Part shown: positions 58,678 through 64,000 of the stretch, piece by piece
Layout of the letters: every line of letters begins with the position of its first letter
How positions within the stretch are numbered: position 1 is the first letter of the stretch
NCBI GenBank assembly: GCA_013397935.1
Contig: VZRN01005009.1
Span: forward strand, 321,226-385,225
DNA: 64,000 nt
Source: Dasyornis broadbenti
Taxonomy: Eukaryota > Chordata > Aves > Passeriformes > Dasyornithidae
Reading direction: 5' to 3'
Position numbers and translations under genes: made by a program
The notes under the pieces: generated by a model
Database searches by the model: none
The model's input: the letters and a program-made list of their open reading frames with translations, nothing else
Told to the model about the DNA's origin: nothing

Positions 58678-60558
58678 TAAACCAATACAAGCACCATGCT
58701 TAGCAAAAAAAGATTTGGTTTAAAGTAAACATGCAATGTGAAGTAGCAGAGACTAAACAGCATATGGAAGTTGTACTGGTTACTGGTATTTTCATGAACT
58801 GCCAAATTCTCAAATCTGGCCGTGAACCTCTCGCACCTTTTAAGACAATGAGTCTGGACCACAGAACAAACACAAGTTTCACTGAGTCCCTTCTCATGTC
58901 CCACCACAGCTCCATTTCACAGTCACTCCATGGATGTATAAAAAAAATGTTGCATGGTATTTATTTTTGGAATGCACTGAAGTATGGAATTGAATTCTCT
59001 TGCTTCTGCCTGTTTGAGTCAGACCCCTGTTACCAGTTTAACATCAATTCTAGACCAGCTATTTTACAGTTAAAGATACAAAAATGGAATCCTGGTACAA
59101 AGGCAAAAAAAGCTCCTTTGGAGAAGTGAAAAAGGTGTCAACATCTGCATTATTGCCTCCTTTAATATATCAGAACAGTATTCATGATACTAGAAATACA
59201 CATAAACCATCAAATACCAGCATTTACATTTTTTTGTTAAAAATATTCAAAACACTACAAGTCTATTTCATGGGCTGACATGCAAACTCATGCTTTAATT
59301 CAGCTTACCATCAATGAATAGGATTACAAGAGCTGTATCCCAGCCATCTAGTCAATATTTAAAGCAAACCTGATTAATTGTGGCAGAAGTCTCCCTTGGA
59401 GAGACCTTTAACTCCAGACCAAGGATTTTATGGCCAACTTACTAACTCCTGAAAAATAGGAGCTCTCAATGGAAAATGCTGACTCTCAGACCTTTAGCTA
59501 CAAAGGCTCCCCTAGGTTAATTTATGTTGTCCTTTAGATCTCTCTTTAGAGGTCTGAAAATTCAAGAGAAATGCGTGATTACAGATGGGCAACTCAGCAG
59601 CAAAGCCCAGCTGGAACATACTGGCCTGAACATGGACTCATCTGCCTCCCACTGAGCCTAAGGGGGCAGCGGCACAGAACACAGAGTTCTACAGATAAGG
59701 TGGGGAAAGGATGTTATGAAAACAAGGATTATTTGTGCAGAAAGACCTGGACATAATGATGTCTTTGTTTAATCAAGTGTTAGCACTACCTGCATCTCAA
59801 GAGCCCAGGACAATTAGCAGCAGCCATTTGTGTCAAAACACTGCATTAAGACCAAGGAGAACACAAACAAGGCTGGAACAGCAAACACCCTCTGCACACA
59901 CGTTCTCCCACTACCTGCAGCTGCTTCCACAGCTCAGCCAGGGGAGGGAGAACAGCTGCCAGGCAGGGCTGGCTGAAGAGTAATACTGGTGGGCTGAGCA
60001 GCATCAACAGCACCGTTCAGGAGAAAGTGGGCTTTAACCTTCTCATGAGGATCTGTTTGCTTCCTGCAAGGCTGGAGGGAAAGCACCCAAGGCAGAAAGT
60101 GCTTAAGTGAGGCACAAGAACATGTGAAGTGGAAGAACTTGGCTGAAGATTCAGCTGTAAGAAGTAATGTTTTCTTGGCAGAAGGTGGAGCAATGCAGAG
60201 ATGAAAGGTCAAATTCGATCATTTCACGCAGCAGCTCCTCCCTTCCCTCCTGACACAGGCCTCTCGTACAGTTATTTTTGTGCAGACCTGTGCAGGCAGC
60301 AGTTGGCTGCTGGCAGCCCACCAGTGTACAAAGTACAAGACACAATTAATCCAGTTTTTCCCCATTGCAAATCAAGCTGAACATTCCAAGCAGCAGCTTC
60401 CCTCTCACCCACAGTGTACTTTGACATGCCTCACCTTTAGTACAATCCCAAAAACACCTCAAAAGAGATTCTTGCTGTTTCCAGATGAATGCTTGGAATG
60501 GCACTATCCTTTAAGCCAAAGTCTTATTTATACAATGTTTGTCACAAAAGACATTGTT

Positions 60559-60564
60559 TTTATT
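60559..60564 (-). terminator. GMFB: Possible proximal GMFB polyadenylation signal
   Basis: AATAAA on the minus strand, about 1.84 kb after the stop. Use in vivo is unknown. Confidence 0.3.
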
Positions 60565-62402
60565 GATCTGCAGTACAGAATGATCAAGCAACAGTTTCAT
60601 AATCAACATTTTTTCATCCAGGGAAATGAAATTGTTTTTCCAGTTCAGTACGTTAACACAGAAATTTAATTACAAGCACTTCTTTCCCGCACCAAAAGAT
60701 TGATTTAATTGGATCATTCCAACATGTATTTGGAAAAGCTCCTCTCAAGTCAGATTTATATACAAATAAATGAGCAATAACATCAAACTAAGAGATTTAC
60801 CAACACTGAGGACCTTTGCAAAGGAATTCCCTGTGATCTTGCAGGAATTAGTGTTTTAACACTAACACAGCCTATGTTGACAAATGAAAAATAACTCTAC
60901 TTTCAGCAAAGGTTTCACAGCATGAAATACTGGCCTCCAAATTTAACACTGCATTCCTTCCCAGCAAGCAGATTGGTTGGGGCAGCTGTATTCTAAGGTA
61001 TGTTATCAACAGGAAGCTGCTCTTACGCAGATACTTGTTCAGTAGCACAACAAACACTCACGAGCAAGATAGGGAGAGACTGTCCCATGAGTGCTCCTCC
61101 TGCCACAGCACGGGCTGAACATGTCCCACATCAGACAACTACTCTATTCAATATAAAACAGACCTGTAAAAAGACTGGTCATTTATAAAAGTTAAATACT
61201 ATTTTCACATTAGAAGATTTGCTGTTTCAAAGAGATGAACCATTAAGTAGATGAAAATCAAACGATCACTTATGCAAAAGCTTCATCTGGAATGTAATTT
61301 TCACCAACAAGCCATTAAGAAAGTTAGAGGTTGTAATTAAAGTACTCAAAAGCTACGTGTGGCCAACTTTTATAACAAAAGAGATATAAATCATTCATTA
61401 TCATGAAAAGCTTTAACCTCCTGACTCCTACAAATGGAGCAGATGACTGGAATTCCAAAGAAAATGAGGTTGGCTTTTTAACAGATGTCAACTGCAGCAC
61501 GAGGCACTAGGAACAAATATTACTTGGATTCTTTAACAAAGTTTTTACCAAATTTTTAAGAAGTGGCAGTGTAAAATTCTCAAGTCCTTTTAAAGCTAAC
61601 AAATGAAAGGCACACAGTATCACCAGGTGTTCAGATAACAGGCAATGAGCAGAGGTAAACTTCTCAACAGTGTCAGAATAGAGATGCAAGAAGAAATCTG
61701 GTACAAGAGGAACCAGAGTTGTAGTTCAGCCCTTAGTGATCAGCTAGTTCCTGTGAGACTGTATTAGCATGAGAACTGGACAGTCAAAGCTTTGCCCTGA
61801 AATTTAGAAAGATTGACTCAGGCAACTGAGGAATTACTGGAATGACAAAAATTAGTTCCCAGAATTTGACACAGTTTACATGGACTCAATAGAAAGACAG
61901 ATGGATGGATTTGCTGTACAAGGATTTTGACTTTTCAATACCAAACAAATGCTTCCAGGGAGTAGTTTTCAAAATTGAGAAGACATTATGTAAAAAAATC
62001 AGGTAAGTAAGTGACAGTACACAAATTCTGCATGTAAATGGCTAATGTGTATCCTAAGGATGCATTTGTAGCTCAGAAAAAGTTAGCGTCAGCTTCCAAA
62101 TGATGTTTGTACACGGTTATAAATCCAGAACCGAACTACTTTAGTTACAGAAATATTAGTCACAGGAGTGCAAAAGGAGTCCCTGCAGAGGAGTATTCCC
62201 TTTTAGCAGGTACAAATAAGGAAACACCTGCAAAGATCTGTTACTTCAAGGAGAGAGACCTGCTATTCTTTGCACAAACTCTGCACAAGAGAGATACTGC
62301 AGGAGACAGCTGTGAATACAGTGCATTGCTTGGATGTAAGTATTCATGTCTGGTTCCAGTATCACCAGGGTGGTACATAAATACTTAGTACAGAGGTTTT
62401 CC

Positions 62403-62474
62403 TTAGTGGAAGAAGCCCAGTTTCTCACGCAGCCATTCTTCAGTTAGGTCTTCTGTATTTCTGATTTCGAATAC
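62403..62474 (-). CDS. GMFB: Glia maturation factor beta, last coding exon (partial gene)
   Basis: GMFB belongs to the ADF-homology family and binds Arp2/3, promoting debranching of actin networks. Reading the minus strand, the acceptor TTTAG is followed by VFEIRNTEDLTEEWLREKL and GFFH with TAA at 62403-62405. That is 23 residues, matching the human GMFB C-terminus as recalled with no difference noticed. The exon begins in phase 0 after a lysine codon in the preceding exon (…AELTK). The remaining exons would lie at higher coordinates; none was found between 62475 and 64000, so they are outside the window. A GMFG origin is less likely given the CNIH1 neighbour and the long 3' UTR. Confidence 0.95.
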   Translation of the reverse strand, partial: VFEIRNTEDLTEEWLREKLGFFH

Positions 62475-64000
62475 CTAAACAAAATGGCATTGCATCAATT
62501 CCTGAGGGATGGGACTGGAAAGGGATAAGTACACAACGCAAGCAGCACCTTTCCACACATGTTGTTTGAGCTGCAATAAACCGGTCATCAACCTACAATT
62601 TTCACCTGCTTTCTTGAAAGCAGATTAGTGGAAAATACACAAGACAAAGTGGCAAAGAACATCACTAACTTGAACAAGAATCTCGTAATTTCTATTTCTA
62701 GGCTTCACTCCTGTCCCTTAAGAATCTGAGAAAAGCACATGTACTACATTTTTAAATGACCCTGAAGTGGCCCCATCTCACATGCATTATCTCAGCAAGA
62801 TGGTATTTTGAATACAAATTAATTTACTATCTGGGTTGATTTAAGCCCAAAGTTCAGCAATTTTGCTCAGTCCAACAGACAATTATTTTTTCTTTGAACT
62901 GAAATAAACTCATAATATCCAACAGCATACCATTTTACCTGTAAGATATCTCCAAATAGAAAACTTGGGGGAAGAAAACCCCCCAAAAAAATCACATTTG
63001 GGTTAAAAGGGGCCTTAAAGACCACCTTAAAGACCAGAGTACTCCCCTGCCATGGGACACCTTCCATTGGACCAGGTTGCTCCAAGCCCTGTCCAACCTG
63101 GCCTTGAACACTTCCAGGGATGGGGCAGCCACAATCTCTCTGGGCAAAACTCCCAAAACAACCTGAAAACTACCAACCCAAAGCTTTCAGAAATGTTAAA
63201 TGAACCTTTAATGCAACCTTGAAGCAGAAAACAAGGTCCAAAACACCAACATACACTTTACATTCCACGTGGGCAAGTAACTGGTTAGGGTTTGAGGGTT
63301 TTTTTAAGAGCCTGAAGAGAAACTATGTTAATTCTCTATTGCTCACTGGAGTGAGTCCATGCGATCCCCGCAGACAGAAGTCAGGTAATTTTACAAATTC
63401 ACAGGCCTTCAAAATGGAGAAACCCCAAAATTCAGTGTGACAAGAACAGAACCACTTAACAGAAGCCAAGCTAATAAGCAAGTCACTGGAGACTGATGAG
63501 AGAACTCAGCTGAGTCATGTGCAAAAATCACACCAGGAGGAAGTCACAGCATGAGTTAAAATGAAACACAGCTCAGCAAGTGGCAAGAATAAAGCATATC
63601 TGAAGAGCAAGCAAGCAACCCCAACTGGAGACAGCCTGTGTTCTCCGGCTTCAGGAGGAAGATGAATGATCATGAACATCTATATCCAGTCCTGGACTTG
63701 CATTCAAAAGCCGTTCAGGCTGAATTTCTCCCATTTCAGAGGCAACAGTAACTCCAACTAAGTTACTGCCGAGGCTTTCACCTTCTCACCAGCTCTTTCT
63801 TTCTGCTTACTGAAAACTGTCCTTTCTATCACAGTTATCAGGCCAAGATGCAGTTTCAACAGATATAAAAAAAGATTTCTTGGGGCTGTGCTGATTGTTT
63901 CCATCATCTTCTGCTTCCTTTCCATTCACTCCTGTCAACTTGAGGTCTAATTTAAAACAGGTGTCTTTTCTAACAAGGTACAGCTTACAAGGAAGAGGCA
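62475..64000 (-). other. GMFB last intron (partial)
   Basis: This intronic sequence extends past the window edge. One co-oriented CR1 tail is present (about 62988-63150). No further GMFB exon was found by looking for the expected SPVGCKPEQQMMYAG segment. Confidence 0.75.
62988..63150 (-). mobile_element. CR1 LINE tail in GMFB intron
   Basis: Antisense on +: TTTGGGTTAAAAGGGGCCTT … GACCAGGTTGCTCCAAGCCC … GGGATGGGGCAGCCAC. A short duplication (CCTTAAAGACCA twice) is visible near 63012-63040. Confidence 0.92.

Larger units (their letters stand above)
58655..62402 (-). other. GMFB: GMFB 3' UTR (inferred, about 3.7 kb)
   Basis: The sequence from the GMFB stop to an AATAAA on the minus strand is AT-rich, without CR1 copies and without recognised coding exons. 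Human GMFB mRNA also has a 3' UTR of several kilobases, which supports this reading. Internal AATAAA signals at 58960-58965 and 60559-60564 could give shorter forms. Confidence 0.7.

Noticed and set aside
1..64000. tRNA, rRNA, known microRNA, CRISPR array, prokaryotic operon or endogenous retrovirus
   Set aside because: Nothing resembling these was seen while reading both strands. Covariance-model and RepeatMasker searches were not possible here and could change this for small RNAs or old LTRs.

Overview
The window is vertebrate nuclear DNA, almost certainly avian. Two things support this: about 27 fragments of the CR1 LINE family (3' tails ending in ATTCTRTGATTC-like octamers), with no Alu/L1-like repeats recognised; and three intron-containing genes in the order CDKN3 (+), CNIH1 (-), GMFB (-). 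That is the order known from human 14q22, and the BMP4/CDKN3 block lies on chicken chromosome 5. The introns are short compared with mammals, as expected in birds. The species cannot be read from the sequence. No bacterial, phage, CRISPR or operon-type content is present.

Layout. Positions 1-32,600 are intergenic, AT-rich and contain no recognised gene; by synteny this is the BMP4-CDKN3 interval. CR1 tails occur at both ends of it, but 12.3-28.4 kb has none. A microsatellite gap (24 N) sits at 22,562. A CpG-rich promoter at 32.95-33.25 kb has four CCAAT boxes and a CHR-like TTTGAA, and it precedes CDKN3. Seven coding exons (33,249-38,515) encode a 240-aa dual-specificity phosphatase with an intact HCYGGLGRS active site. 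CNIH1 follows on the minus strand (tail-to-tail with CDKN3). Its exons 2-5 are complete, but exon 1 is broken by a single N at 48,682, and the first 18 codons and the start are missing. Its CpG promoter is hemmed in by CR1 copies on both sides. From 48.9 to 58.6 kb is intergenic sequence with CR1. From 58.67 to 62.40 kb lies the inferred long 3' UTR of GMFB, whose last coding exon (23 codons) is at 62,403-62,474. The rest of GMFB lies beyond the right edge.

The genes are ordinary housekeeping/cell-cycle genes: CDKN3 dephosphorylates CDK2 (T160) and CDK1, CNIH1 is an ER-export cargo receptor, and GMFB is an ADF-homology regulator of Arp2/3. I see no previously undescribed system. The items most worth a second look are the collapsed CNIH1 exon 1, the NF-Y/CHR arrangement of the CDKN3 promoter, the co-orientation of nearly all intragenic CR1 copies with their host genes, the CR1-free 16 kb, and one unassigned candidate exon near 3.1 kb. 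Exon boundaries were set by hand from splice consensus plus recalled human protein sequences. CR1 limits are approximate (about +/-20 bp).
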